DNA of 64,000 nucleotides, taken from Phalacrocorax aristotelis. Taxonomy: Eukaryota > Chordata > Aves > Suliformes > Phalacrocoracidae. Below are positions 1 to 12,289 of this stretch, one piece after another. Both the position numbers and the translations under genes were made by a program. Location of the stretch: NCBI RefSeq assembly GCF_949628215.1, contig NC_134287.1, forward strand, positions 23,567,501 to 23,631,500, read 5' to 3'. The notes under the pieces were generated by a model. It ran no database searches. It was not told the DNA's origin and was given only the letters and a program-made list of their open reading frames with translations. The first letter of the stretch is position 1, and each line of letters begins with the position of its first letter.

Positions 1-3000
1 TTGAGATTGAGGCAGAATGCTACTGAAAGGGGGGAAAAAAAAAGACATTCTTTCCTGTCTCATCATGGGACTGAGAGAGCTGGTTCTCCCTTTTTCTCTG
101 CCACAGCCACAGTTCTGATGGTCAAGACTAATAACGCATGCACGGAAAGGTGGCATGATGCTTACCCTCTGGGAGATTAATTCTGTAATTTTTAAGATTT
201 GATTTTTGGTATAGAGTCCCTAAAATTATTTTTATCAAATCTGCAATTGTTTTTATCAAGCCTGTAATTGTTTGTACAATTCATAGATCAGTAAATCTGT
301 TAACTAGGGGTATTAACTGAGTTTTTAATTAAGAACTCTGAGTTCCTTACTCGCTTGGAATGGGTGTGTTAAAAGAGGCTGGAGATGTCAGCAAAACAAA
401 GCTATTTTAATGCACTTGATAGTAGACAATCTTACGCTTAATGTCTTTTGGAAGATCTGTATTACAAGAATAGTTCTGCTTTTTGCATGCACACAAATTT
501 AAATGTACATTATTCTTTAAAAGAGGCTGTTTATGCTTTATTTCAAAGAAGCAGTTGAGAAGTGGGGTTGAAAGGAGGGAAAAGAGCAGATAAATCATTA
601 AGCCACCCTAGAGAGAACAAAAAGTTACTAGTCAAATAGAAGTGTGTATTAGCACGCTTGTATCTTGGTTAGCCCATTGAAGTTGGTGGAAATATTTTCC
701 AGTTTCTTGAGTACCATCTTGAGCCTGTGCTGTCCGGGCAGCTGCTGTAGTAGAAGCAGCAAAATGAGTGTCGTGACTATGTCCTGCTTTTTTCTGAGTA
801 CGTGCTCTCCCATTAGTTACCCAGTTGGGCACCCTGCAGCCTTCACAGTTCTCAGGCCAAGTGTCCCAGCTTAAGGAGGCGTGTTTGCAGGGAGCGCAGG
901 AGCACACCCAAAGGCTGCATTCTGGTGACAGGTTTTGTGTACAAGACTGAAATTGAGAGCTGTGGCATGTGGCAGTTCTGAGGCTCTGGGTGTTTTCCTC
1001 GTGTCTTTGATTTTTGCAACATCTTTCTGTTACGGCAGCACCGGAATCATCAGCCTGGCTTCCTGAAAGGCTTATGCATCTGTCTCTTTCAATTGCTTCT
1101 ATTGACTGGCTTTAAATCCCATCAGCTGGTGGGAAGGCATCTGAATGAGGCACCATCATGTAAGACACCAGAGTATCCATAGGGGAGAAAACCTTTATAG
1201 ATGCTCCAACCAAGTGTCGTGGCTAAGCCACCAAGTATAAGCTTCAGAGTTCACAAGAAGATGGTTCAATTCTGGAAGCAGTCGCACTATTTTCATTCCA
1301 CTGTTTGGGCTGACGGAGACGACTACTGGAGCGTATGTTGTTTGAAAAGTTGTATTCTAGAATAGTATGCATTCAGCAGTGTGTTTCATGAAAATTTCTT
1401 CAGTGACAGTCTTATTCCAGAAACCTCTAACAGAGCTTTTATTTGCAAAAATCTATTTGAGATAAATGGCATATAATAAACTAAACTATCCTGTCGCCAA
1501 AACCTGTTAAGTCACAAAACAGAATTCCTCCCAGCAGTTTTGAGTCGTATTTAGCTATGATCGCTTTTTGAGCCCATCTACAAAAGAAGCCAGCTTATTC
1601 CAAAGTATTTGTGACCCTTGTAGAGCATGAAGGAGGAGAGCAAATGTTTTCCTTATTTCGGGGGGCTGTATCTAGTTAGGATTTTTTATGTCTGCATCAG
1701 CATCTCGCTGAGATTGAGACTTGCACAAGCCAAAGAGGCGGTGGTGGGGAGGGAGAAGCCTTATTCATTAGAGTGCAGCAAGTCAGAATGCTTCCACGCT
1801 TCTGGCCTGAAGGAAGGATGCTGTCTTATAAAAAGAAGAGCTTGCCCCACTTTATTGTATTAAATTATTACCTACAGATCATTTTGCCTGGATAACTTTT
1901 GCAGCATTTATTTTCATCTCCGTACCAGCCATTAGAAACCTGATTTGTCAAAGAAAGATCTTTGTAAACTACAGTAACTTCTTGACTGGGTGATCAGCAC
2001 TAAAGCCCTTGAAAAATTGGCAGAAGTTTTCACCCTGTGAAAATGTTCAGATCAATAAAGCAAATTGATAAATACCATTTCACAGAATATAGGCTCTCGG
2101 ATTAAATGCTCCAACACATAGCAGTAACAGATCATTCCAGGTGTGGAACATCATACTTTAAAAGCCATATAGTTAATGCTGTAAAAGGAAGGATTATATG
2201 AAATGTGATTGATTCTTATACCTTATGTCATAAAAAGTAGCTTCAGTTATGTGGGGTTCATGAGTAACGAAAGCGAGAGGTTACCAGAAAAAGTCAACCC
2301 TTAAATTGCAGACAAAGAGCTTCTCCTACCAATAGTATTACATCATTAAAATATTTCACAGACACTCAGAAATAAGCTGTACTTCTGTATGTCAGTGAAG
2401 CAGCAAATTGAATTCTCATAATATGTTTTGAAAATGAGTCTTGTTAGGTTTGATGAGGTGGAAAAGGTACTGAGATCACTGGTTTGTTCCAATACGTTCA
2501 GTACGCTTTTCTTGGATGTTTGCCATGGCTAATCTTTTTAATGGCAGTGTAGCTTGTAAACCCATTTGGTAGAAAGCTATATGTCTCAGTTTCAGAGTAT
2601 CACACCAAGTAGGGTGGTAAATAAGTTTCTCTTCAAGCATGTGAACCCTTTTGTTACAATACCAGAAATTTTATTTTAACACGCATATCATGAAAACCTC
2701 AGTGTTTCCTTTATGAATTCAGTGATGAGCAAAATAAAATGCAAATGTCATTTTAAATACACCCGCACATACATATGTAGCTAATATGCACCAGCCTTAT
2801 GTTTTTTTTCTTTGAAGATGTTTATCAAGGACAAACTTCAGTTAATTCAGGCCCAATATTCAAGAAATTGAGCCTGTGACAAACCCTCTGGATTTGTCCA
2901 AAACCGCTCGTTGGCTACTTACTCGTGCCATTTGGGAAGTGGTCTGGGAAGACAGCGGGCCTTACAGCATGATGAGCCATTGTTAAATTCAAAGTTCTGT

Positions 3001-3996
3001 CATGCCAAACGAGTGAGAACATTTGGATAAAATGTGGAAAACTTCATCCTCAGCCTCCCCACAGCTGAACCACAGGTTGCCACTTCAGGTGCTTTACACG
3101 ACTTCACCCTGTGGGCTCACACAGGCATGTTGAGTTAAAATTATTTTAGGCTGTTCTGTAGGTTAAAATAAACACCTTCTAGGCCTTTTAAAGCTAAGTT
3201 AGAATACACCGGAGATCCAATAGCAGGTTTATAATGACCCCATGGCATAACTACCAATTCATCAGCTTCTATTCCAGATGTCTTTAGAAAATAATTTACT
3301 TTTTGTTAACAAGATTTCATATAAAGGTACAGAATCTTATGCAGTCAGCATCATTTTCCTTAAAGCACATTCCCAATTCCTTGGTTCTGAAAAAATCCCC
3401 TGAAAAGCCTGCTTTCTTGTCATGTCTTCCTTTCCATCAGCCTTAGAGAAGCTGTGCAGGGTAGGTTTGTGTACAGCTGCAGAGATCCCAGTGCTCTGAA
3501 CTCCGTTTTCTGTTTCTGTTTCCTGGATAGCTGTCCTTGAGAGAATCAAGCAAAGAAATCCCATGAAATTAACCTTTTTTCCCCCAGGTTCCCTTTTTCA
3601 TCTTCCACCTATTCATTTTCCATAGTCATAGCCAGCAGCCTACTCTGTATTTGAGTTGTTGTTGAACTGATTTTCGTACTTTCCCATAGATCAATAGTCT
3701 GCTGTCTTTAAACACGCTCACGTGCAAAACTGCAAGGTAGGAGGTGAGAGTTTTGAAACAGCGTGTGTCTTAACGTGTTGGCCTAAAGAAGGATTGTAGA
3801 TATGAGAAGAGACATAGAGAAAGAGCACATGAGAAAGAAAGGGAGAGGAGAAAAGAAGGATCAGTAAGTATGAGGGATGTCCAAAAGAGCTGCTTTTTGC
3901 CAATTAAATTTTTTAATTAGCGTGGTCATCTGAGCCAGAGGTTTCAGGCTGCCTTGCAAAAAGTTGCTGATGGTTGTGATTGTGGTTTGTTTGCAG
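1..3996 (+). other. INPP5A intron sequence, no gene seen
   Basis: AT-rich sequence upstream of the first visible INPP5A exon. I looked for the preceding INPP5A exons (for example the segment ending FPPS) and found none. The short ORFs here match nothing I recognise. It is taken as part of a large intron running off the left edge. Confidence 0.7.
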
Positions 3997-4108
3997 TTAC
4001 CCATACAGTGAGGACTCTAGCCAGGGAAAGCAGTACATGAATACGAGATGTCCAGCCTGGTGTGACAGAATCCTGATGTCCCACTCAGCCAAGGAGCTCA
4101 TTCTGAAG
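3997..4108 (+). CDS. INPP5A: INPP5A coding exon (third from last)
   Basis: The exon is bounded by an AG acceptor (ttgcag ending at 3996) and the donor gtaagt at 4109. The first base completes a split serine codon; 37 whole codons follow, from YPYSED to KELILK. It contains the 5-phosphatase signature CPAWCDRIL, in which the Asp-Arg pair belongs to the active site. Differences from the human exon as I recall it are conservative. Confidence 0.94.
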
Positions 4109-7100
4109 GTAAGTACAGACCTACAGCCACCCCGCTGCCTCCGCGTTGTGTTTATCTTCAGTAAAGGTAGGGTAGGGCTGATAGACTTCTGCGTGTCCTT
4201 GAATTGTCAGTTGCCTGTAGCAAACGCTCGCCACGCTGCAGACAGCATACCATGGCAGTAATAAACTGTTATACCTCTAGTGCTTTCCACCCAAGAATGT
4301 GGATTTGTCCCACTTAACCCGTTGTCAGTTACCAAAGCACAAGCTTTCACAAACGCGTCTTCTGTTTTCTGAGCTGCCAACACTGGGTGCCTGTCATCTC
4401 TCCTGCTTCTGTACTTGTCAGTGCTGTACTGGGATGTTTGTGAACCAGACTGGGAAACTGCGCCTGCTTTAAAAAATAACAAAAAAATGCCACCCAATCC
4501 AGTCCACTATACAGTAACGTAAGTAACAGTACTGCCCTTACTAAGGATTCAGCACAGATGCAGGCGAAAGTAACCAGGAGGAGCTGCTGACTGAGGAGTA
4601 ATGCTGTTGAAAGAAAAACCTGTATAGCAACAGCTCGAGGCACCCAACTTAAAACCGTGGTAGATCTGGTTCCCTCCATTGCTGATGGCAAGAACATGTC
4701 AGGCCCTAGATGGGCCAAATCTCCTATTGGTGTCCCCTGAATGAAGACAGAGTCTTCAGCAAGTAGGCTACTAACTTCGGTACGCCAATTAAGTGCCTGA
4801 AGTTAGACATTCCATTAAAGCTTTAAAAATACCATTGTGCAACGTTCTTGAACATATAGTTCCTCCTGAAACTTCAGTGTATAGAGGTAAGGTAAACTTG
4901 GCGACGCTCTGTCCAAGGTTGAATGACAGGAATATAGTTTAGGAGCCTTCCAGTTTTCCTTCTCTCCTTCTTTCCTTCTCTTTTCTCCTTACTGCGCTCT
5001 GCCCTCCTCCTTTCCTTGGAAACACCAAACTAGGTCAGTCGGTTACATATGCCAGCTTACACTGCCTGTTTTTTCCTGTTTGCTTGTTTATGGCAACTGG
5101 AGACCCGTCCTGTTTACGCAGGCTATCAGTTACGGTTGGTCTAAAGGACTGAGAACACATCAGGAAATCGGTGTATGGTATAAGGAGATCTCACCCATGC
5201 CTTTCTGCTCTGAGCTACATTTTCCCTGCTGTGCTACCTGTGGCCATGAGTGCGATGCAAGAACGAACGTGCTGTGACTTTTCAGCACTGCTGCACTGAG
5301 GTTATCTTGCTGAACAGACTGTATGACTGTCTCATACATAACAGACTTACCAAACCCAGAATTGCCCAAAGTCATGTGTCTGTCTGTAAGGTCCTGTATA
5401 ACTAATACAGTTCAATGGGAGTGAATTGCAGAAAATAATCCTTGCATATGGATCCGTATTCTGCAGCTTCATGGCTTTTTTTTTTCCTGTTTAAATTAAT
5501 TAAACCCTTGAAACTTGCTTTCCTGAAGTTGATAACCTTCTGTTTCTCTCTCTCATCAGGGTTATTTATCTCATGATTAGACTGTTTGCTTTGCAGTATA
5601 TAACTCACTGAAAGGCTGAGAACATTTTTTCCATAGCTACTCAAATTTCAGGTTGATGTACTTCCTCATACATTTTAATGTGTAAGAAGTGTCTGTACGA
5701 TATCTTGAAGTTTCGCCCAAAATCGTAGACAATGCATGTACTGCAGTATTTAATAAAAAAATCTGTGAAGCTAAGAGGAATACAGGCTTTATAGTAAAAT
5801 TAGTAATGTCAAAATCAATGTTATTTGATATTCTTATACAGAAGTATCATATGAAAACGTGAGACTTTACCCAAAATATTACAGATAGTACTTGGCGCCC
5901 ATGAAATTCCTAAAGAACAAAGGATTAAAACCATGGAAAGAGTGGCCAATGAGGGAAGATGGTTTTTTTTAAGCTATGAATAAGGAGATAGAAGTGTACA
6001 CAAAGGCTTGAAGAGTGTAAACAGTACAGAGGGAAAGGAATTCTTTCAGATTATCTAGGGGGGCATAACTTGGATATAATGGGCGAAAATTAAACAAAGG
6101 AAAACAAAGTTAGAGCATTAAAGAAATTTGTAACTATGAGGTCACTTAGCCCAGTTCTTAGTCTCCATGGAACAGAAACCCAGTCAGCTGGATCATTCAA
6201 AGCTTACATTTTAAAAATGCATATATTTTTGTCTCTGTAGCCTTGCATTTCCAAATTACGAGCCTGAAGTTTGGGCATCTCCAGCAATGTGTATGCAAAA
6301 TTACAGACGTAGATGAGGCCAAACTGGCATGGTTGTTTAACGCAGTGAGTCTACACCAATAAAGGAGTTAGCTTATCCAACTCAAAACCAAACTGTAATT
6401 CTGGCCCATAAAACGTAATGAAGATATTCTGCAGAAAAGAATGCTGAACTGATAGAGGAGAGGGCAAAATGACCTTACAGGTTTTTGTGGTTCAACACAG
6501 TAAGCAGTGTTTGCCTTGCCATCGAGCATTTATTCCATTGCAGAGACTTACGCTCTGAAGCTTTAAAGGGAACTGTGAAGGAAGTAAATGCAAAATTTAA
6601 TTAACTGATTACCCTGTAACAAATCCTTACAATATAAATGTGTATGAATTTTTAAAGAATTTTTGGGTGTAACTAGTTATTGAAAATGCTTATGCAGGTA
6701 ATTATTTTGCAGTATTAGTTTTTTCTTATCAGCAGATAAAGGATTTCTTTCTGTCTTAGCAATTCTATACTGTACTTCAAACAAAAATTGTAGTCAATCT
6801 GCATTTTAATCCTATATTAAGACAGGATAGTATGCACAAATTACCACACTGTACAGTGTGTTCAGCTCCACAGTAGGCATTACAGATTGTACAGACATGG
6901 GGCTGTAAACAGCTTTCATGCAACATCATCTATCATGCTATGGTCGGTTACCTCACCATCATGTTATTTTATGCTTCCTGAGCCCTAAAACACCAAAGGT
7001 TGCCCACTGCTAGGGAGCTGCGTTGATGCCTGATAGCATGAAGTAATGAATGCTCAGCCAAGTGTATATTGTTTCTGCTTGTGCACCACTGTAATTTGTT

Positions 7101-9878
7101 TATCTGTCTAAAGATTATGCAGTTGAAAATCCACAATTTTATGCTGCCTTTGTAAATTATCAAGTCGCTTTTGATGAATGTATCCCCACTTCCGATGCTA
7201 GTGGCATTATGATCTTGAAATATTGGAAAGTGCTCATGCATACAATGCAGAAGGTTATGTTTTTATATTTTTGGCAGACAACCGTGCTATAAAGTAAATC
7301 TGACCTTAAGCTTCCTTACTGCATTAAAGATAATTCAGTTTTAACTTTATAGTCCTAAATGCTACTGTTTATATAAAGTTATTGCCCAGTCAAACTTGAC
7401 TGATTACAGATGAGAAAGTCTTGACTGTTTCATACAAAATAAATTAGTATTGCCAACTAGTTTAAAGCACATCTATGATTGTATTAGAGACTTGGGAGCG
7501 TGCAGATTGCAGATTTAATTAGCTTACAGGAATTCTTTAGCATAATAAGAAATCGCCGTGTACGGCAATGTATTTGTATTTATTCCCGAGGTACTGTGTG
7601 TGCTAGAGGATCAAAACAGATTCTCAAAATCAACATTTATTGCAAATGGCAGAAAGATGAGCACATTTTATTATTCATTCAGCTACAAAGGCTAAAGAAG
7701 TCCGTGTATAAGGATAAAGTTCAAGACAGAACAGTATGAAAGCAGTTTGTAATGGAGACTGGAGGAATGTCATCTTTCATTTGCTGCTGATTTCCTTAAA
7801 ATCACTTCATGCTTTTTTTCAGATGAAGAAATGTATCTCATAGAAACGGTTATACTCATAAACTGTAAATAATTCATTTGTCTCTCTGAACATTTGAAAG
7901 GAGCTATATGATGAAGTCAGATGCTCTGAGAAGGCAATGTGGATTGCCTTTAATACAAACACAACATACATCCCACCAATTAGGGGGATGTATGGTGGGA
8001 CATGCACAAAATTGTGTGTCATTCTTAAAAAAGGACTAGTCAAACATGCTGGCTGCATGTCACGGGCAAAAGGCTGGAATGCAGTCCTAAGTCCTTCGTT
8101 TCATCTACCCGAGTGTTACCCACTAAAACTCCTTGAGGTCCCAGAAGGAAGGAGTAGATGCAGTGACTTCCTGAGCTACTTTACGTGGACAAATTGCACA
8201 AATTACTGCAAGCAGTACTGGACACAGAAATTCATGCTATGTGGTCTTTCTCTGGAAAAGCCAAGCGGAGGTGTGTTAATAAAACTTCATGAAGAAACTG
8301 GTTTGAACTATTTGCGTAAATTATTTCCTTCTTTTTTTCTGTTTCTGTAATCTGAAGGATACTTGAACTGACTAGTGTTTTGCTGTGTTTTTTTAACTAG
8401 TCAGAAAATGATGAGAAGATAGTAATATACGACCACATTGGGCCAAATGTCTGCATGGGGGATCACAAGGTAATTAACCATTTCAGTATCGTATCTTCTA
8501 AGTCTTCTGTATTAGGAAGGAGAATGTATGCGCTATTTTCTCTTAATTTTACATTTAAATCAATTACATCTCTGTCCTGTTTTTAATTTAAAGCCTAAAA
8601 AATGTTTTTAAAGCTGAATCCAACTGAAATCAGCCAGCACACTAGAGTAGATACTTGTATGAAATCAAATAAAGAACAGAATGATGCACACTAAAATGAA
8701 AGCATGATACAGTACAAAGTGAAGAGGAGCAACTGTCTGTGCATTTACAACCATTCCTGTAAAACAAAAGTATTTTCATCGGGTTATCAAAATTGCTTCC
8801 AAAACATAGTTTCAGTTAATGAGGTGCCTAGCTGCGTATTGGTAAAACAACATATCGGTGGTGCCATATTTAAGCAACAAGTGAGAAAAGGGATACAGAA
8901 TTACATAGATACCACTTGTTAAAGTGAAGAAAAAGACGTGAATTTTATAAACGATCTTCTTTGCTGGATACCAGATGGAAAGCTGAGGTAGAAATAGAGC
9001 AAAACTGAGTATTTGCTTTCTTTCAAAAAAACTGATCAAGGAATAGGAGGTAACCTTTGAAAGCCTATACGAAAACTATATAAAACCCATCTAAAAACTC
9101 AGCTAGAAACTTGCAAAAACTTACGGACTGTGCAACAGCGATAACGGATCCGTCCTAGGCACAGTGCTGAGGCTCTTGAATGATAATTCAGTGATGGATA
9201 ATGGGTAGTTACATGTGTGCACGCATGTATGCCCCTAAATCCACATTCACAAAGATGCATAGCTGTATTTACTTTCACGGTCAGAGTTCTTGTGAGAGAG
9301 AGTATTGTTTTTCTAAGGAAGAATGCACTTATGATATTTGGTCCAGAATCATCCAAGTCAGATTTTAAAATACAGATGTTTACTAACTTCTCCAGTAAAA
9401 TTAAAAGTTCGGCGTGTCAGCAGCTGAAGGGCAGCCAGTTCGGAAACAGTAATTCTTGTTTCCTTTGTCGCCAGTGTAATCAACGTGAATTATTTTAGCA
9501 CGGCACTTTCAGTGGAGCTAATTCTGGGATCAAAGGGAGTTGCGTATGGAACCCAATCCTTCCCCCACAGAAATCACTGGCAAGTTTTCCCGTAGATTGC
9601 AATGGGAGCAGAGATCCGTGAGGAGCTGTTGTACTTCTCTTGTGCATTTGGTAGTTAGATGGATCCAAGAAATTATTGCGTCATTTGGTTTCCAGTCATA
9701 GAGGAATTTTTGTTGTGTTTGCTAATGACTGTTAAAAAAAAAAAAAAAAGTGTATATTTCAAACGTGTAACTTCTATTTTTCCCTGACTTGCTGCAGCCT
9801 GTGTTCCTGTCCTTTCGAATAGCTGCTGGGGCAGGTAAACCTATTGCAAATGTGCACAAGTGTTGTGTCGTGCAGTGA
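3997..9878 (+). CDS. INPP5A: INPP5A, 3' part: last three coding exons (inositol polyphosphate-5-phosphatase A)
   Basis: Type I inositol 1,4,5-trisphosphate 5-phosphatase removes the 5-phosphate from Ins(1,4,5)P3 and Ins(1,3,4,5)P4 at the plasma membrane and so ends InsP3-driven calcium release. Coding segments are 3997-4108, 8401-8469 and 9798-9878. Together they encode 86 whole codons plus the last base of a split serine codon. The 5-phosphatase signature PAWCDRIL lies in the first segment. The second ends in GDHK and the third opens with PVF, which together form the conserved (S/G)DHKPVF block. The protein ends in CCVVQ, whose CVVQ is the farnesylation box known for this isoform. The human protein is about 412 residues, so roughly the last fifth is here. 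The catalytic N-terminal exons must lie left of the window; none were found in 1-3996. All splice junctions are GT/AG. The gene converges on NKX6-2. Confidence 0.95.
4109..8400 (+). other. INPP5A intron between the two signature exons
   Basis: A 4.3 kb intron with gtaagt donor and tag acceptor. I see no further exon in it. It holds a short inverted repeat at 7965-7994 (listed separately) and otherwise ordinary AT-rich sequence. Confidence 0.85.
7965..8000. repeat. Imperfect inverted repeat in INPP5A intron
   Basis: CATACATCCC at 7965-7974 is the exact reverse complement of GGGATGTATG at 7985-7994. In addition, TCCCACCA at 7971-7978 pairs with TGGTGGGA at 7993-8000, so two overlapping hairpins are possible. 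No function is known. Confidence 0.6.
8401..8469 (+). CDS. INPP5A: INPP5A coding exon (penultimate)
   Basis: This is a 69-base, 23-codon phase-0 exon between a tag acceptor ending at 8400 and the donor gtaatt at 8470. It reads SENDEKIVIYDH followed by IGPNVCMGDHK. The two histidines in YDH and GDHK correspond to conserved catalytic and substrate positions of the 5-phosphatase fold. Confidence 0.94.
8470..9797 (+). other. INPP5A last intron
   Basis: A 1.3 kb intron with gtaatt donor and gctgcag acceptor. It contains a poly-A tract at 9734-9749. No other feature is seen. Confidence 0.85.
9734..9749. repeat. Poly-A tract
   Basis: Sixteen consecutive A bases, about 50 bases before the last INPP5A exon acceptor. 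Confidence 0.9.
9798..9878 (+). CDS. INPP5A: INPP5A last coding exon with CaaX box
   Basis: The acceptor gctgcag ends at 9797. Twenty-six codons and a TGA follow. The exon starts PVFLSFRI and ends HKCCVVQ. The CVVQ terminus is the prenylation signal that anchors the type I enzyme to membranes. It is too short for ordinary ORF calling and was found by reading downstream of the GDHK exon in phase 0. Confidence 0.95.
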   Translation, partial: PVFLSFRIAAGAGKPIANVHKCCVVQ

Positions 9879-10600
9879 TGTGGTGGTAAATATCATTTTT
9901 TTTCCTTCACGTTTATATTTTCTACATCATTTCCCCTGTGTTTATTTTTCTTTTTAAAAAAATGCCAATTCTGCAACAGGAAAAAGATGCCTACGAAATG
10001 AGAAGATTTTCCGTGAAACCACACTGTAGCAAGGAGGGGAAGGAACATGCAGCATACTGAAATACATAATCGTAACAACTGTATTGATAAATCAAGTCCC
10101 GAGTGCCACATTTTTAGACTGCTGATCGTACACTATGCTTCAGCATCTGGACTCTGTTTGAGAAAAGCCTCACATACCTCACTGTCTTGTATGTTCATGT
10201 GACATCAAGTAGAAACGTGGAATTATTTTTTATATATATGTCACAATTCTGTTGCCAAAACTCTAAATAGACAGCAGAGATGTTATGTATTTTAGATTTC
10301 ACAACTTTCAACTTTTAATAAGTGTTTGTCAATGTGGAAAAGCTATTTCGGCATATTATAAACTTTTAAAGGTGTCATGCCTAACATTATATATCTTTAC
10401 CACTTTGGGGTTTTGTACATTGGATTGTATAGATAGAGATATTGATGGTTTTAAATGGTATTTTCTTTGTTGACCAAGGCTTATGGTTTGTGTTTTAGTT
10501 TTAGTATTTTGTTTTTCATTTTTATAATTTTTTTCTCATGTTATTTACTATACTGCCATGTTACATGGTTTTTGAATCACACAGCAGCTGCTTTCTATAC

Positions 10601-10665
10601 ATGCATATATATGTGTGTGTATATATATGTATGTATGTGTATATATACACAGATATATAAATAAT
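10601..10665. repeat. TA/TG microsatellite
   Basis: Runs of alternating TA and TG dinucleotides with TATG and TGTA variants, inside the INPP5A 3'UTR. Confidence 0.85.
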
Positions 10666-10795
10666 TTATAAACCTGACCAAAACTTACGCTAAATATACC
10701 TTCCCATATGAATGCTTGAGAGTGCCATATCAGCAGTTAGTGTTGGAGTCTTAGCAGGTTTAGTTAAGTGTACCGTCGACAACCAACATTTATAT

Positions 10796-10801
10796 AATAA
10801 A
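10796..10801 (+). terminator. INPP5A: Candidate proximal poly(A) signal of INPP5A
   Basis: An AATAAA hexamer about 920 bases after the stop codon, in an AT-rich context. It would give a short 3'UTR. Not proven. Confidence 0.35.
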
Positions 10802-11549
10802 AAATATATAGCAGTGCCATCCTGGATACCAATATATAGCATACTATTTAGCACATATATTAGCAGATTCACTTTGTTACTCCTATAATCCCTTCTTTCT
10901 ATGTAATATTAAGGATCGAATGTGAAGTTCTTAGCTAGGTTTGGGTGTAACTTTCCAGAATTTTGTAAACTGTTTTTGTCTGTCTTTTGTTACTGTTTTA
11001 TGGTGCCAAGTATTCTATATTGAAACAATAACAACATGGGAGAAGAAAATAATAGTCTGCTTCATGTAGCGACTGTATTGGACACAGACTGTATTTATAC
11101 AGTGTTAAAGAAAAAAAAAAACTACTGTAAATTTTCCTGGTTAGTAGCTCAGTGCAGCCTACAATATAATCTCGTTACCAACGTTTTTCTCCCACCACTA
11201 AATACAACATTAAAAGATTATTAGGGAGCGTGTTGATGAAACACAAATGTATGTTTTATTGATTTAATTTAGAACACTACAGAGTTCATGGACTGCGCGA
11301 TGGCATTAGATTGATGCTTGATTTTGGTATAAATCACTACCATTGAAAATTATTTGATGTCTGCTTGCAGGATGTTTTCTCAGCAGTACAATCTGGGTTT
11401 ATATTAAGTACTGTTGCCCAAGGGGTGTCTGCAGCTCTGCATTGTTACCGTGCCATGTTGCATTATAACCACACAGTAATTCTATTTAAGCGAACTCAAC
11501 TCATGGTAACTTCGAAGGCCTTTAGAAACGAGTACTCTGGTTCTCAAGC

Positions 11550-11555
11550 AATAAA
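11550..11555 (+). terminator. INPP5A: Candidate main poly(A) signal of INPP5A
   Basis: An AATAAA followed within 30 bases by a GT-rich stretch (gtgaatgtggctgtgtctgt), as expected of a cleavage site with a downstream GU-rich element. This makes it the best-supported of the three candidates. Confidence 0.5.
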
Positions 11556-11816
11556 CTGATCATGGTGAATGTGGCTGTGTCTGTCCCTTCCATTTGGGCA
11601 CGGGGGATTACAGGGAAATTATTATATTGTCACATTTCTTGTTAACGAGTTACCTTTTGATCTCCTACCAATTAACAGCGTTATTTTTCACATGAAAACC
11701 TGTATAACAGAACGCAGCTCTCGTGTTAATCAAAACACAATACACACCGAGGAAAAGGCATTTAGGAGTAATACAACTTTATGAGCTATTCATGAGATGC
11801 CAATCCCCAGCAGTTC

Positions 11817-11822
11817 AATAAA
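11817..11822 (+). terminator. INPP5A: Candidate distal poly(A) signal of INPP5A
   Basis: A third AATAAA, just before the CpG-rich domain begins. A GT-rich downstream element is less clear here (ctctggttttag lies about 30 bases on). Confidence 0.3.
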
Positions 11823-11929
11823 TATGCCACCATAAACTCCTTCGTGATTATCTCTGGTTTTAGAAAAAAAAAGAAACGAAAGCACCACTGCCATTTCAAA
11901 CTCCGGCTGAAGCCTCGTGTAGATAAACT

Positions 11930-12050
11930 CACCAGAGCTATAAACTGCAGGGCCATAAATAGCCCTCATCCGCCTAGAGGCGTCAGTTACACAGGTGACC
12001 TGTCAAGGTAATTTGTTGGGAGTCTCAAATTTAACCCGCAGGAATTCATA
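11930..12050. promoter_or_regulatory. Candidate regulatory element downstream of NKX6-2
   Basis: The block contains CCATAAATAG (CArG/MEF2-like), CAGGTGACCTG (an E-box fused to a TGACCT nuclear-receptor half-site) and TCAAGGTAA (ERR/SF-1-like) within about 70 bases, at the edge of the CpG domain. This is motif reading only; conservation could not be tested. Confidence 0.3.
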
Positions 12051-12163
12051 AAACGCAACCTCGGCATCTGAAGCGAACCTGGAGGCTCCCGGGAGGCGCG
12101 GGGAGCCGGGCCGCCCCCCGACGGCGTCGCACCGCGGGGCGGCCCGGGGCGAGGGGTCCCGCC

Positions 12164-12193
12164 GGGGGGGGGGCGGGGGGGGGGGCGCGGGGG
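12164..12193 (+). repeat. G-run with quadruplex potential
   Basis: Long runs of G broken only by single C or CGC, giving several tracts of five or more guanines within 30 bases. Confidence 0.75.
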
Positions 12194-12289
12194 CTTCTCC
12201 CCGACTGACTGCGGCTGAGCCTGCCCGAGCCCGGGGCGGCCCCGGCCTGCACAGGGGGGCTCACGGCTGGGCGCAGACTGCCGACCTCC

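Larger units (their letters stand above)
9879..11575 (+). other. INPP5A: INPP5A 3'UTR (right end inferred)
   Basis: AT-rich non-coding sequence follows the INPP5A stop. Candidate AATAAA signals lie at 10796-10801, 11550-11555 and 11817-11822. The end given assumes use of the middle one; shorter and longer forms are possible. The stretch includes a TG/TA-rich microsatellite at 10601-10665. No ORF here has coding character. Confidence 0.6.
11576..12055. other. INPP5A/NKX6-2 intergenic spacer with candidate conserved block
   Basis: Moderately AT-rich sequence between the two convergent genes, before the GC-rich domain starts. The part from about 11900 to 12055 is complex and non-repetitive with dense binding-site-like words; see 11930-12050. 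No coding potential is seen. Confidence 0.55.
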
